A DNA stretch of 39,243 nt from NCBI GenBank assembly GCA_902761345.1, contig CACWKD010000026.1, positions 1 to 39,243 of the forward strand, written 5' to 3'. Below are positions 19,229-27,880 of this stretch, one piece after another. The DNA comes from an uncultured Ruminococcus sp. Its GTDB lineage: Bacteria; Bacillota; Clostridia; Oscillospirales; Acutalibacteraceae. The notes beneath the pieces are model-generated. The model saw nothing but the letters and a program-made list of their open reading frames with translations, did no database searches and had not been told where the DNA came from. The first letter of the stretch is position 1. Each line of letters opens with the position of its first letter. The position numbers and the translations under genes were made by a program.

Positions 19229-21957
19229 TTTTTTTTTGCATTTTCGGCATTTATTTTTTCTTTCTCTGCCTTTGCTTTTTCCTTAGCCTTTCTTCTTGCC
19301 TCTTTATCAGCCTGACGTCTTTCTTCTTCTTCCTGTTCAAAAGCGGCGTTTCGCTCTTCCTCTGTTGCCTCAACTATTTTTTCTTTCAAAACGGAGAAAA
19401 ATCCTTTTGACTTAGCTTTGCTTTTTTTCTTGACAGGCTTTTTCGGAGCAGGAGTTTCCTCTTCTATTTCCTCGGTTACCGTTTTTTCCTGTACAGCTTT
19501 TTTCTGAGCCATTACAGCGGCAGCCTGAGCAGCTTTCGGGAACTTCTTTTCATACTTAGAAGGCTTTGCCGGTGCAGGCTCTTCCTTTACGATCACCTCG
19601 GCTTTTTTTGTAACCTCTTCGCTATTGGTAGTATCATCTTCTTCCTCCGGACCTATGAGATACTCGCTTTCATCTTCACTCTCTGTATATGAACTTGTCT
19701 GATAGCCCGAGAAATCTATTTCCTCGTCGTCATCATCAAAAAGGCTGTCGTCCTCGTTTTCTGTATCATCTGTATCGTCGTCGGAATATTCCACTACGAA
19801 ATCATTTTCAGGCTCTACCTTTGAAAAAACTCTCGTCTTTTCAAGCGGTTTATCCTCGGGTACATACTCGACAGCACCTTCTATTGGCTCTTCGTCCTCG
19901 TAGTAATCGTCTTCGTCATCTTCATCAAACAGCTCGTCGTCTTCCTCTTCGACAGCTATATCCTCATCGGGAGCATTTTCTTCTGCATCTTCTTCATCGT
20001 CTGTATATATAATGCTCTCCTCTTCATCTTCGACAACAGTGTCGGACACATCTTCAAGCTTCATTGTGCTTTCTTCGGCAATATCGTCATCTTCGGTAAC
20101 CGTGTCGGATATGCTCTCAAGCTTCATACCGCTTTCCTTAGCTTTAGCGGCAGGCATAAAATCAAATATCTCGTCAAACTCCTTACCGAACTCTATACCC
20201 GAAACGTTACCGCTGTCCTCGTCTTTAAGTTCCAGCTTTGTTAAAACGGGAGTATTTTTATCGGCATTGTTGATTTTGAAATTTGCCTCGTTTATCTCTT
20301 CCTGAGTTAAAACAGGTATATCGCTTATGTCGCCCGTTACTTCAAACTTCTCGTCATAGGAAATAATATCATCATCGTTTGCATTTTCGGGTGCGTCCTC
20401 TGTATCGCCAAAGTCAAAGTCGAATTCTTCTTCTTCCTGCGGTGTTTCATCGAAAATTTTATTTGGAGTTTCCGCAACAACATCGTCATCTGCTTCATCG
20501 GCAGACTCACTGTACTCGCTGTCCGTTACTTTAGTTTCTTCCTCAATAACATCTTCATCTGTTTCGTCTGAAGGCTCGCTGATTTCTTCCTCATGCTGTG
20601 TTTCATTTACAGTTACAACGGGAGTTTCCTCGATAATATCGCCGTCTGCTTCATCTGTATCAATATTCACACTGATGACGTTTGTATCTTCGGGCAGATA
20701 CTCAAACTCCAACTCGACAGTTTCTTCTATCTGCTCTTCCTCGTAAACTTCCTCTTCCTGCGGCTCTGTTTCTTCTTCCTTTTTTTCAAATGTAACTTCT
20801 ATTTTCTGTACCTGATTTTTACCGAACTCCTCTTCCTCTTCAGCACTCGGAGCTTGATAGAAGAAATTCAGAATATCCTCGTTTTCCTGCTCCTCCTCGT
20901 CTATCTCAGGCTCGGGGTCTTTCATCATATCATAAGTTACGCAGTCTTTGCACGGCGGATAATACAGGAAGTCGACCTTATCCGTCTTTGTATATTTATG
21001 GTAAACAGGCTTATCCTTGTTATCTTCAATTTTCTGAGATACAGCCTCGCTTGTTCTAAGTATCGGCTGTGCGGGAATAACCTTAGTTTCTTCCTTTTTC
21101 GGTAACTCTTCTTTTACTTCTTCTTTCTTTGCAGAAATTTTATCGGAGTGGGGGACTTCGGGTCTTTTAAAAGCACTCGTATCTGCATTTTCTTCCACTA
21201 CAAAAATTTCGTCGTCCTCGTCTGTTTCGTCTTTCTTTGAAGAAGAATAAATATCTATTATTTCCGAATTATCGGGTTGTGAATACTCGTCGTCTATATC
21301 TATGTTTTCGATCATAATATTTTCGTCGGTATCCTCGTTAAAGCTCTCTTCGATAATAACTTCATCGTCAAAGCTTCCGAACTCGTCTTTATATTCCTTT
21401 TTCTTTTCGGGCTTTTTAGGAGGTTCGGGCTTTTCTTTTTTTACAGTCTCAATTTTTTTGCTTTCATCTTCGTCATCATCTACAACAATATACGTCTTAA
21501 CGAACTTATGAAATCTATCTTTAAAAGAACCATTATTCTTCACGTCTGTACTCTCCTCTGCTTGTACGGTGTTACTGTTATTTTTTATGTATTTCATATT
21601 TTGTTTTTCGTCCGATTTTTTATAAATCTTTACAGCAGGCTTTAACGCTTCGCTTTTTATGGGATTTAATCGGAAATACAACGGTATCATAAAAAAGAAT
21701 ATTCCAAACGGAATTACAGTTATTATAAATTTCAGCAGTATATGCTTTGAGAAATCCGAAAAAAACATAAACGCCGCAAGAATTAACGCCACTAAAAGCA
21801 AAATACCTGCTGTTATATATATTTTCTTGTCATAGGTGATATTAGATATTCTGCCGCACTCACGGCAAGTATGCTCTCCGCCGCTTACCTCGGTCAGTGA
21901 CTTGATATAAGAAACATTACTGCCGCAGTAAGGACATTTTCGTGAATTTTTCTTCAT
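19216..21957 (-). CDS. large acidic membrane-anchored zinc-ribbon protein
   Basis: 913 residues in the zero frame; function unknown. N-terminus: zinc-ribbon CPYC (8-11) and CREC (31-34), then two membrane helices (about 47-66 and 74-95). Residues about 150-790 are an extremely acidic, low-complexity and presumably disordered region with imperfect internal repeats (two MKLE-x-SDTV copies; two blocks of the DETDEDVIEE / DEADDDVVAE kind). Residues about 800-913 switch to Lys/Ala/Glu-rich, likely helical, basic sequence ending AENAKKKSKK. The stop comes three codons after an A10 run, and the -1 frame would extend the protein to about 1063 residues. GAGAGG precedes the ATG. It lies between remB and gyrB and is probably an inner-face membrane anchor with a long charged arm; partners are unknown. 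Confidence 0.75.
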   Translation of the reverse strand: MKKNSRKCPYCGSNVSYIKSLTEVSGGEHTCRECGRISNITYDKKIYITAGILLLVALILAAFMFFSDFSKHILLKFIITVIPFGIFFFMIPLYFRLNPIKSEALKPAVKIYKKSDEKQNMKYIKNNSNTVQAEESTDVKNNGSFKDRFHKFVKTYIVVDDDEDESKKIETVKKEKPEPPKKPEKKKEYKDEFGSFDDEVIIEESFNEDTDENIMIENIDIDDEYSQPDNSEIIDIYSSSKKDETDEDDEIFVVEENADTSAFKRPEVPHSDKISAKKEEVKEELPKKEETKVIPAQPILRTSEAVSQKIEDNKDKPVYHKYTKTDKVDFLYYPPCKDCVTYDMMKDPEPEIDEEEQENEDILNFFYQAPSAEEEEEFGKNQVQKIEVTFEKKEEETEPQEEEVYEEEQIEETVELEFEYLPEDTNVISVNIDTDEADGDIIEETPVVTVNETQHEEEISEPSDETDEDVIEEETKVTDSEYSESADEADDDVVAETPNKIFDETPQEEEEFDFDFGDTEDAPENANDDDIISYDEKFEVTGDISDIPVLTQEEINEANFKINNADKNTPVLTKLELKDEDSGNVSGIEFGKEFDEIFDFMPAAKAKESGMKLESISDTVTEDDDIAEESTMKLEDVSDTVVEDEEESIIYTDDEEDAEENAPDEDIAVEEEDDELFDEDDEDDYYEDEEPIEGAVEYVPEDKPLEKTRVFSKVEPENDFVVEYSDDDTDDTENEDDSLFDDDDEEIDFSGYQTSSYTESEDESEYLIGPEEEDDTTNSEEVTKKAEVIVKEEPAPAKPSKYEKKFPKAAQAAAVMAQKKAVQEKTVTEEIEEETPAPKKPVKKKSKAKSKGFFSVLKEKIVEATEEERNAAFEQEEEERRQADKEARRKAKEKAKAEKEKINAENAKKKSKK
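19228..19237 (-). promoter_or_regulatory. A10 homopolymer, candidate slippage site
   Basis: On the coding strand GCA is followed by ten A and TCG. The zero frame reads AAA-AAA-AAA-TCG-AAA-AAG-TAA. A -1 shift, or one extra A in the transcript, opens 153 more codons. A runs of nine or more are known slippery sequences for both ribosomes (A-AAA-AAA type) and RNA polymerase. No strong downstream hairpin or upstream Shine-Dalgarno stimulator is evident. Confidence 0.55.
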
Positions 21958-21980
21958 AAAAAATACCTCTCAATTCAATA

Positions 21981-22244
21981 TCACAAGGTTTCCGCCGTAA
22001 GTGAGAAACGCTTATACAAAGTCTGAGATGAAAGCTGGCTTATATAAACATACGTCTTTCCGTTCTCATTGCATACGACAAATGATTTCGGCAATTCGTA
22101 GGATACAGTTTTTACCCTGCCTTCTTTTTCTGCAATTGCAAGATAATTTTTAGTATGCTTTGATATTGTCGCTGTGTCAAGGTCAAATATTCCTATTATA
22201 CTCTTTTTCGGTATAACCACATCAGAACCCAAATGAAGATACAT
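21981..22244 (-). CDS. remB: RemB/DUF370-family protein
   Basis: 87 residues of the extracellular-matrix-regulator family (YaaB/RemB), small proteins encoded between recF and gyrB in many Firmicutes. The N-terminal MYLHLGSDVVIPKKSIIGIF and the FDLDTATISK stretch are typical. The RemA relative is a DNA-binding regulator of biofilm genes in Bacillus; the role of RemB is less defined. GGAGGG precedes the ATG closely. It is 23 nt upstream of the large zinc-ribbon gene. Confidence 0.88.
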   Translation of the reverse strand: MYLHLGSDVVIPKKSIIGIFDLDTATISKHTKNYLAIAEKEGRVKTVSYELPKSFVVCNENGKTYVYISQLSSQTLYKRFSLTAETL

Positions 22245-22266
22245 ATACCCTCCAATATCATCATAT

Positions 22267-22334
22267 CGCTGTAAAATGCCTTTAAAAACTCACAGCGACG
22301 TTTTTGTATCAAGCTATACTTTTATATTATAACA
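22267..22334 (-). promoter_or_regulatory. extended -10 promoter and leader hairpin before remB
   Basis: On the minus strand TGTTATAAT (22334-22326) is an extended -10 element. Downstream, CGCTGT (22297-22292) and ACAGCG (22272-22267) could pair in the leader. This may start the remB-zinc-ribbon-gyrBA transcript; the -35 region is weak. Confidence 0.45.
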
Positions 22335-22383
22335 TAAAACTTCGATTTTGAGGCGTTTATTTTAAAAATTTAATAAAAAATTT

Positions 22384-23487
22384 TCATACAGCCATAATTT
22401 CCCCGTTCTCTACATAAAAAAGTTTTCCGCCTTTAAGCCTGTCGGCAGACGCCCTCTCGCAGCAGCTTATAAAAACTTGTCTTTCCGCTATCTTATTGAG
22501 CAAAAATTCCTGTCGTCGGCTGTCAAGCTCGCTCAACACATCGTCAAGCAAAACTATCGGTTCCTGCTCTGTTGCCTGTTTTATCAGCGCAGCCTCCGCT
22601 ATCTTCATTGACAGCACACAGCTTCTCTGCTGCCCTTGCGAACCGAAAGACCTCACATTATCTCCGTTAATTTTTATACAAAGATCATCTCTGTGAGGGC
22701 CTAACGACGTTACACCGTCTTTCATATCATCTTTTCGTGTTTCTCTGAGTTTTTCACAGTAGCTTTCTATGAGTGCTTCTCTGTCGCTGCACAGCTCCTT
22801 TGGAAATGCGCAGGAATATGATATTTCAAGCTTTTCTTTACCCTCTGAGATACCGTTATGATATTTTTCAGCCATACTGCACAATCTGTCTGTATAATTT
22901 ATTCGCATACGGATCACATTTGCTCCGAACACCGCAAGTCGTTCTTCCCATATATCCATAGTATCCGCCAAATCGCTGTGATAGGGGAGATCACGCAGAA
23001 GCGCATTTCTCTGAGTAACAAGTCTGTTGTACTCAGAAAGTGTTTCCGAAAAATTAGGTCTTATCTGGCACACCGCACTGTCAATAAATCTTCTTCTCTC
23101 GGCAGGACCTCGTTTTACAAGAGATAAATGCTCGGGCGAAAACACTACTATGCACAGCTTTCCCATAAGCTTATTGACGGAACTCTGCTTTATACCGTTA
23201 AGCTTGACTTCCTTTTTGCCCTGCTTAAAAATTATCTGCGCATTCTGAATTCTGTCCTCCGAAAAAAAATCTACGTCAAGTACAGCCTGCTCTTTTCCAA
23301 AACCTATAAAATCGCTGTCCTTAGCCCCCCTGAAACTTCTGTTTCCGCTGAAAAGCCAAAGCGCCTCCAAAAGATTAGTTTTTCCCTGAGCGTTTTTTCC
23401 GTAGACAACATTTACAGCCTCATTTGGAAATATCTTGCCTTCGGATAAATTTCGGTAGCCCTCAAAGCTCAGACGCTTTATTATCAT
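22384..23487 (-). CDS. recF: DNA replication and repair protein RecF
   Basis: 367-residue SMC-like ATPase that helps RecR/RecO load RecA at gapped DNA. Walker A is GKNAQGKTN, the signature region is [10 protein letters not shown] and Walker B is [12 protein letters not shown] place the start at the ATG at 23487, which overlaps the yaaA stop as ATGA and has GAGGTG 8 nt upstream, rather than the GTG at 23496. Part of the dnaA-dnaN-yaaA-recF group. Confidence 0.96.
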   Translation of the reverse strand: MIIKRLSFEGYRNLSEGKIFPNEAVNVVYGKNAQGKTNLLEALWLFSGNRSFRGAKDSDFIGFGKEQAVLDVDFFSEDRIQNAQIIFKQGKKEVKLNGIKQSSVNKLMGKLCIVVFSPEHLSLVKRGPAERRRFIDSAVCQIRPNFSETLSEYNRLVTQRNALLRDLPYHSDLADTMDIWEERLAVFGANVIRMRINYTDRLCSMAEKYHNGISEGKEKLEISYSCAFPKELCSDREALIESYCEKLRETRKDDMKDGVTSLGPHRDDLCIKINGDNVRSFGSQGQQRSCVLSMKIAEAALIKQATEQEPIVLLDDVLSELDSRRQEFLLNKIAERQVFISCCERASADRLKGGKLFYVENGEIMAV

Positions 23488-23699
23488 TTTCCGCACACCT
23501 CAAGCACTATTCCGTTGCACTCCGCCGTATCTCCGATACGCATTTTTTTGCCACGCATTGTGCATACCTCGCCGTTTACAAGAACACCGCCGTTTTGTAT
23601 AAGCATTTTTGCCTGTCCGCCTGTTCCAAATCCACCAAGCTTCATTAGGTCGTTAAGCTTTATATATTCGGTGTCAATGTAAATATTCTCTTTTCTCAT
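23484..23699 (-). CDS. yaaA: S4-domain RNA-binding protein YaaA
   Basis: 71 residues forming one S4 RNA-binding domain ([20 protein letters not shown], then GGVLVNGEV and RGKKMRIGD). It is conserved between dnaN and recF in Firmicutes and thought to act in ribosome assembly. GAGGTG is 6 nt before the ATG. It overlaps recF by 4 nt and lies 17 nt after dnaN. Confidence 0.93.
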   Translation of the reverse strand: MRKENIYIDTEYIKLNDLMKLGGFGTGGQAKMLIQNGGVLVNGEVCTMRGKKMRIGDTAECNGIVLEVCGK

Positions 23700-23716
23700 T
23701 ATAACACCTCGTTTAA

Positions 23717-24814
23717 TTACGCAAGACGCATAGGCACTACAAGGAAAACAAAGCTGTCGCCCGATGTAGGCAAAATTTTCAGCGGCTTTAACGAGCCGTT
23801 GAACTCAAACACAAGTTCGTCTGTATCTGCATTTTTAAGCGCGTCAAGAAGATACTTTGTATTAAATCCTATCTCAACCTCGTCGCCCTCAAAAGGAATT
23901 TCTACATAATCGCTTGCTTTTCCGACAACTGTCGTACAATGGAGCTTTATTCCTTCGTCTGCAACTATAACTCTTACAGGGCTTTGCATTTTCTCGCTTG
24001 TAAGCAGTGACATTCTCTCAACAGCCGCAGAAATATCCTTTGTTTTTACTTTAAGCTTAGTTGCGGCGCCCTTTGGTATAGTTCCTTCATACTCTATGAA
24101 TTTACCTTCGATAAGACGAGAGATAACTGAGTAATTCTCTACATTAAACACAACGTGCTTTTTACCTACTATTATCTGTACTCTGCTTTCCTCGCTTGAA
24201 TTAAGCTTCTGTATTTCGCCTAAAGTCTTTCCGGGAACAATAAAGCTGAAAGCTGCGTCTGTACCTATTTTTTCTTTTCTTACAGCCATTCTGAAACCGT
24301 CTATCGATACAACATTGAGATAGCCTGCTTTCAGCTCAAACAAAGAACCTGTATATATAGGCTTAGACATATTATCGGAGATAGCATAACCGGTCTGCTT
24401 TATCATATTTTTAAGCGTAGGACTGTCGATGTAAAAGCTCTCAATCGTGTCAAACGTAGGAAGTTCCGGAAACTCGTACGATGACATTCCTATTATCTGA
24501 TAATCTGCCACACCCGAATGAATATAAGAAACAAGCTTGTCGTCTGTTTCAAGCGTTACAGTATTATCGGGCAGACGCTTAACCATATCTGAGAAAAGCT
24601 TCGCGCTGAGAATGATCTCGCCCTCTTCAATTACTGTTGCAGGAATTTCTGTTCTAATGCCTATATCTAAATCATATCCTGTAAGTATTGCTTTATCTTT
24701 CTGCGTCTTTATAAGTATTCCCTCAAGTGCGGGGATAGTATTTTTTGTAGAAACGGCACGCTGCACATTGCTTACAGCCGTTACAAGCTCTGCTCTGTCA
24801 AATATTACTTTCAA
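23717..24814 (-). CDS. dnaN: DNA polymerase III sliding clamp (beta subunit)
   Basis: 365-residue processivity clamp, a ring dimer of three repeated folds per subunit. The TTG at 24814 is chosen as start (K-V-I-F-D-R-A-E-L) because AAAGGAG lies 8 nt upstream; another in-frame TTG at 24832 overlaps that ribosome site. Family wording is seen in [11 protein letters not shown], the middle-domain [12 protein letters not shown] and the C-terminal FLVVPMRLA, which ends in the usual M-P-x-R-L form. It lies across the origin gap from dnaA. Confidence 0.97.
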   Translation of the reverse strand: MKVIFDRAELVTAVSNVQRAVSTKNTIPALEGILIKTQKDKAILTGYDLDIGIRTEIPATVIEEGEIILSAKLFSDMVKRLPDNTVTLETDDKLVSYIHSGVADYQIIGMSSYEFPELPTFDTIESFYIDSPTLKNMIKQTGYAISDNMSKPIYTGSLFELKAGYLNVVSIDGFRMAVRKEKIGTDAAFSFIVPGKTLGEIQKLNSSEESRVQIIVGKKHVVFNVENYSVISRLIEGKFIEYEGTIPKGAATKLKVKTKDISAAVERMSLLTSEKMQSPVRVIVADEGIKLHCTTVVGKASDYVEIPFEGDEVEIGFNTKYLLDALKNADTDELVFEFNGSLKPLKILPTSGDSFVFLVVPMRLA

Positions 24815-24904
24815 TTTGAGTTCTCCTTTCAATGAGCTGTATATGTTCGATTTAACTCTTGCTTTTGATTACTTCCCATCTTTGATAGGTCGGAGCAAAG
24901 CAAG

Positions 24905-25102
24905 AGATATAAAGTATAGCTATAATTTTAGTAGTAGTAGTAGAGGAAAAGGAAATGTTAAAAAGCGGATAAAAGGTTGATTGCAGCACGGATTTTTTAT
25001 CATCATAGCCCAAACGGCTTTTCCACAGATTTGACATCGCTTAAACAAGGTATGTGGATAATGTTTATATCTCCATGTGGAAAGTTAAGGAAATGTTGAT
25101 AA
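24905..25102. other. oriC: predicted replication origin (oriC) between dnaA and dnaN
   Basis: The dnaN-dnaA gap (24815-25188) has DnaA boxes at 25053-25061 (TGTGGATAA, perfect TTATCCACA on the minus strand), 25019-25027 (TTTTCCACA), 25076-25084 (TGTGGAAAG), 25094-25102 (TGTTGATAA) and a weaker one at 24964-24972 (AGCGGATAA). Next to them is an AT-rich stretch (about 24908-24930) and a TAG-repeat. This order (boxes, trios, AT-rich DNA toward dnaN) matches the unwinding region of Bacillus subtilis. Boxes are seen; the unwinding site is inferred. Confidence 0.75.
24929..24943 (+). promoter_or_regulatory. candidate DnaA-trio element
   Basis: Five consecutive TAG triplets. The bacterial origin basal unwinding element is a run of 3'-GAT-5' triplets (TAG or TAA read 5' to 3') on one strand, next to a DnaA box. 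Read dnaA to dnaN (minus strand), the box-like TTATCCGCT lies 20 nt before the (CTA)5 run, with AT-rich DNA beyond it. Confidence 0.6.
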
Positions 25103-25188
25103 ATTTTAGCTTTATTACGTTTTGTAATAAATAGAAAATCGAACGCTTTATGAATAAAATATTAACGAGAAGTTTAAACCAAAAAAGC

Positions 25189-26508
25189 TTAAAGATCCTG
25201 TATATTCTTTATAATATCCTCTACGGTAGCCTTTGTTTTAGGGTCTTTTTCGATCTTTTTTTCCATTTCCTGGAGAGTATATACTATTGTAGAGTAATGT
25301 CTGCCGCCAAATTCGTCGCCTATTGCAACCATAGAAAGCCCCGTTACCTGACGGACTACATAAATAGCTACATGTCTTGCATTGCTGAGAGCGGCTCTTC
25401 TGTTTTTAACCGAGCGTATCTCCTCTGCTGTTACTCCGAATGTTCTTGCAACCTCTTCGATTATTCTTTCAACAGTAACCGGCATAGGAACGTCGTTAGT
25501 CTGAACATCGGAGATTACCTCCTGAGCAATAGCTATTGTAAGCTTTTCTCCGTTGAGGTAAGTTTTAGCTTTTAGCTTCTTTACAACACCCTCAAGCTGA
25601 CGTATATTTGTTTTTAGTTTGTTGGCTATGTATTCGCAAATATCGTCGGGGATAACAAATTCAAGCGTATCAGCCTTACTTTTAAGTATAGCAATTCTTG
25701 TTTCTATGTCGGGGGGCTGAATATCCGCAAGCAGACCCCATTCAAAGCGTGTTCTGAGTCTGTCCTCGAGCGTCTTTATTTCTTTAGGCGGACGGTCTGA
25801 AGTGAGTACGATTTGTTTTTTTGCTTCATAGAGGGCGTTGAATGTATGGAAGAACTCCTCCTGAGTAGATTCCTTTCCTCCGATAAACTGTACGTCGTCT
25901 ACAAGCAGGAGATCGGCGTTTCTGTATTTCTGTCTGAACTCCGCAGGTTTACCTCGTCTGAGAGAATCTACTATTTCGTTTGTAAAGTCGTCGCCCTTTA
26001 CATAAGCTATCTTTTTGTTTGGATCATTCTGCAAAACCTCATTTTTGATAGCGTGCAGAAGATGTGTTTTTCCGAGTCCTGAGTTACCATAGATGAAAAG
26101 CGGATTATAAGTACCGCCGGGATTTTGTGCAACGGCAATAGACGCCGCATGAGCAAACTTGTTTGAAGAACCTACGATATAGTTTTCAAAAGTAAGCGGC
26201 ACTTCATCATCGCCTGCCCCGGTGTCGGGCTGTGAGGGAGTTTCCTTTTCTACCTCCTCGGGAACAATGAGTTTTACTTCAAATTTCTGTCCGAAAATTT
26301 CCTCAAACGCTTCTTCAAGCAAAGTGCTGTAACATCTTGTTACAGTTTGTCTGTGAAATTCATTTGGAACCATCAGCTTAATCTGTACAAGGTCAAAATC
26401 AATTTCTTTAGGTTCGATTCTGCTGATCCATGTCTGAAAAGCTACTTTTGTAATTCTGGACTTGCAGTAGTCGCAGACAAGATTCCATGTTTCGTTAAAT
26501 GAATCCAT
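25189..26508 (-). CDS. dnaA: chromosomal replication initiator DnaA
   Basis: 439 residues from the ATG at 26508 (MDSFNETWNLVCDYC), the normal family N-terminus; an earlier in-frame start at 26565 is unlikely. A GGGGG stretch about 14 nt upstream is a weak ribosome site. Domain I is at about 1-80; AAA+ domain III has Walker A GNSGLGKTH (about 139) and Walker B LLLVDDVQF (about 201); domain IV binds DNA. In domain IV the signature normally reads GGRDHTT, but here it is GGR-H-Y-S-T (H404, Y405, S406, T407). The residues that read the DnaA box in E. coli (Asp433, His434, Thr435) are therefore replaced, although a canonical box is present nearby. Confidence 0.97.
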   Translation of the reverse strand: MDSFNETWNLVCDYCKSRITKVAFQTWISRIEPKEIDFDLVQIKLMVPNEFHRQTVTRCYSTLLEEAFEEIFGQKFEVKLIVPEEVEKETPSQPDTGAGDDEVPLTFENYIVGSSNKFAHAASIAVAQNPGGTYNPLFIYGNSGLGKTHLLHAIKNEVLQNDPNKKIAYVKGDDFTNEIVDSLRRGKPAEFRQKYRNADLLLVDDVQFIGGKESTQEEFFHTFNALYEAKKQIVLTSDRPPKEIKTLEDRLRTRFEWGLLADIQPPDIETRIAILKSKADTLEFVIPDDICEYIANKLKTNIRQLEGVVKKLKAKTYLNGEKLTIAIAQEVISDVQTNDVPMPVTVERIIEEVARTFGVTAEEIRSVKNRRAALSNARHVAIYVVRQVTGLSMVAIGDEFGGRHYSTIVYTLQEMEKKIEKDPKTKATVEDIIKNIQDL

Positions 26509-26540
26509 AATAAACAATAACCCCCGATTCTGAAATTTTT

Positions 26541-26643
26541 GAAAGAAATATATTCTTTCTTGCATTTTATTATCAGAGAAATAATAGCGCCGTCTTTGAC
26601 AAAAAACAATATTTTAGAAATTCGTCGTACCGCAAATTACGAC
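26541..26643 (-). promoter_or_regulatory. two hairpins in the dnaA leader
   Basis: GAAAGAA-ATATA-TTCTTTC (26541-26559) and GTCGTA-8nt-TACGAC (26624-26643) lie between the predicted dnaA promoter and its start codon. The inverted repeats are seen; a regulatory role is only possible. Confidence 0.35.
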
Positions 26644-26675
26644 ACTATCCCTTATAATAAATAACAATTAGACTT

Positions 26676-26704
26676 ATTATAACATATTAGCTAAACTTTT
26701 TCAA
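26676..26704 (-). promoter_or_regulatory. promoter of dnaA
   Basis: Minus-strand TTGAAA (26704-26699), 17-nt spacer, TATAAT (26681-26676). DnaA boxes lie just upstream, so autoregulation is plausible. Confidence 0.75.
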
Positions 26705-26715
26705 CATTTTATCAT

Positions 26716-26743
26716 TGTGGAAAACTCACAAAAATGTGGAATT
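26716..26743 (-). promoter_or_regulatory. DnaA boxes upstream of the dnaA promoter
   Basis: TGTGGAAAA (26716-26724, TTTTCCACA on the other strand) and TGTGGAATT (26735-26743, AATTCCACA), 19 bp apart in the same orientation. They may regulate dnaA or form the upstream half of a bipartite origin. Confidence 0.55.
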
Positions 26744-26764
26744 AGGGTTTTAGAATGAGAAGTT

Positions 26765-26970
26765 AGGGGGGAGGAATGAAGTTGTTAGTTATTAGTTGTT
26801 AGTTATTAGTTATTAGTTGTTAGTTATTAGTTATTAGTTGTTAGTTATTAGTTATTAGTTGTTAGTTATTAGTTATTAATTATTAGTTTTAGGTTACATT
26901 ATCATAAGTTCTTATTCTGAACTTAAAACTTTGAGCTTTGAACTCTTAACCTTGAACTTTAAACTTTGCG
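26765..26970 (+). repeat. heptad array between dnaA and rpmH
   Basis: About 15 near-perfect TTAGTTA/TTAGTTG units run at 26785-26889. The G form recurs every third unit, giving a 21-bp higher-order period. A second, decayed array (ACTTTGA, GCTTTGA, ACTCTTA, ACCTTGA, ACTTTAA units) follows at about 26920-26970. The remaining gap to about 27215 is AT-rich with nothing else I can support. Confidence 0.85.
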
Positions 26971-27219
26971 GCATTGATATTTTCAAAAAAAACGAGGTAA
27001 AAATGCGGATTTATAATGCTTTTATAAATTGTTTTTTTGGTGAAAATATAGAAAAGGTATGATGTATATTGACTTTTTTAAAGAAATTATTTAAATTAAG
27101 TATGTTAAATGTTGTTATTATACGGCACGTTTTTCAAAAATTTTACTTGAATAATGTGCGAATGGGGTTATTGTCTGAAAAAATCTGTATTTTAGAACAT
27201 TTAAAAAGCTATTTTTCTA

Positions 27220-27249
27220 TTGACATAACGCTTGTATTTAATGTATAAT
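27220..27249 (+). promoter_or_regulatory. promoter of rpmH
   Basis: TTGACA (27220-27225), 18-nt spacer, TATAAT (27244-27249), 41 bp before the start codon. Both hexamers are consensus. Confidence 0.85.
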
Positions 27250-27290
27250 GTTAAATTGCAAGGTTATATACTCGAAAGGAGGGGTTTTTA

Positions 27291-27425
27291 ATGCTGAGAA
27301 CTTATCAGCCTAAGAAGCTTCACAGAAAAAAGGAGCATGGTTTCAGAAAGAGAATGTCCGATCGTAACGGACGCAAGGTATTGGCACGCCGCAGAGCAAA
27401 GGGCAGAAAGAGACTTTCTTACTAA
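27291..27425 (+). CDS. rpmH: 50S ribosomal protein L34
   Basis: 44-residue basic protein ([18 protein letters not shown] to KGRKRLSY), complete and diagnostic of bL34. AAAGGAGG stands 8 nt before the ATG. First gene of the rightward origin-proximal cluster rpmH-rnpA-yidD-yidC-khpB. Confidence 0.98.
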   Translation: MLRTYQPKKLHRKKEHGFRKRMSDRNGRKVLARRRAKGRKRLSY

Positions 27426-27459
27426 TTTGCTTTGCACATCAGGCTTATGCGGACATCAG

Positions 27460-27494
27460 GGTATATCTTCAATGCAGCTTTGCGAAGATATACC
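27460..27494 (+). other. long perfect hairpin between rpmH and rnpA
   Basis: GGTATATCTTC (27460-27470) pairs perfectly over 11 bp with GAAGATATACC (27484-27494); the loop can add GCA/TGC. No U-tract follows (TATTTGTTG), so it is more likely an attenuating or RNA-processing structure that lowers rnpA relative to rpmH than a full terminator. Confidence 0.6.
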
Positions 27495-27538
27495 TATTTG
27501 TTGCCGCCCTTATTTAATTTAAAAAAACAGGGTTTTGT

Positions 27539-27880
27539 ATGGCAGGATTATTGACTATAAAAGAAAATAATACTTTTAGAAGATTATACCGCTCAAAAAA
27601 ATGTTATGTTTATCCCAATGTCGTAGTTTATGTTTCAAGAAACAGATCGGGTGTGTTCAGGTACGGTATTACAACAGGAAAAAAGGTTGGAAACGCCGTT
27701 ACACGAAGCAGGTGCAGACGAGTTATTCGCGCAGCGCTGCATACCTACAAGGATAAGCTTAATAATGTAAAAGGCGGTTATGACGTTGTGTTTGTTGCAA
27801 GGGCAAGAACTGCAAATTGTAAGTCCACAGATCTTGTGCAGCCAATAGGGGAAAGCCTCAGAAAAAGCGGAGTGATATGA
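27539..27880 (+). CDS. rnpA: ribonuclease P protein component
   Basis: 113-residue basic protein that assists the RNase P RNA in tRNA 5' maturation. The family RNR motif is visible as GKKVGNAVTRSRCRRVIR. The ATG at 27539 has only a weak ACAGGG upstream. Its TGA (27878-27880) is immediately followed by the GTG of yidD. Confidence 0.95.
   Translation: MAGLLTIKENNTFRRLYRSKKCYVYPNVVVYVSRNRSGVFRYGITTGKKVGNAVTRSRCRRVIRAALHTYKDKLNNVKGGYDVVFVARARTANCKSTDLVQPIGESLRKSGVI

Noticed and set aside
26785..26889. CRISPR array
   Set aside because: Units are 7 bp with no spacers and no cas genes nearby; it is a simple tandem array.
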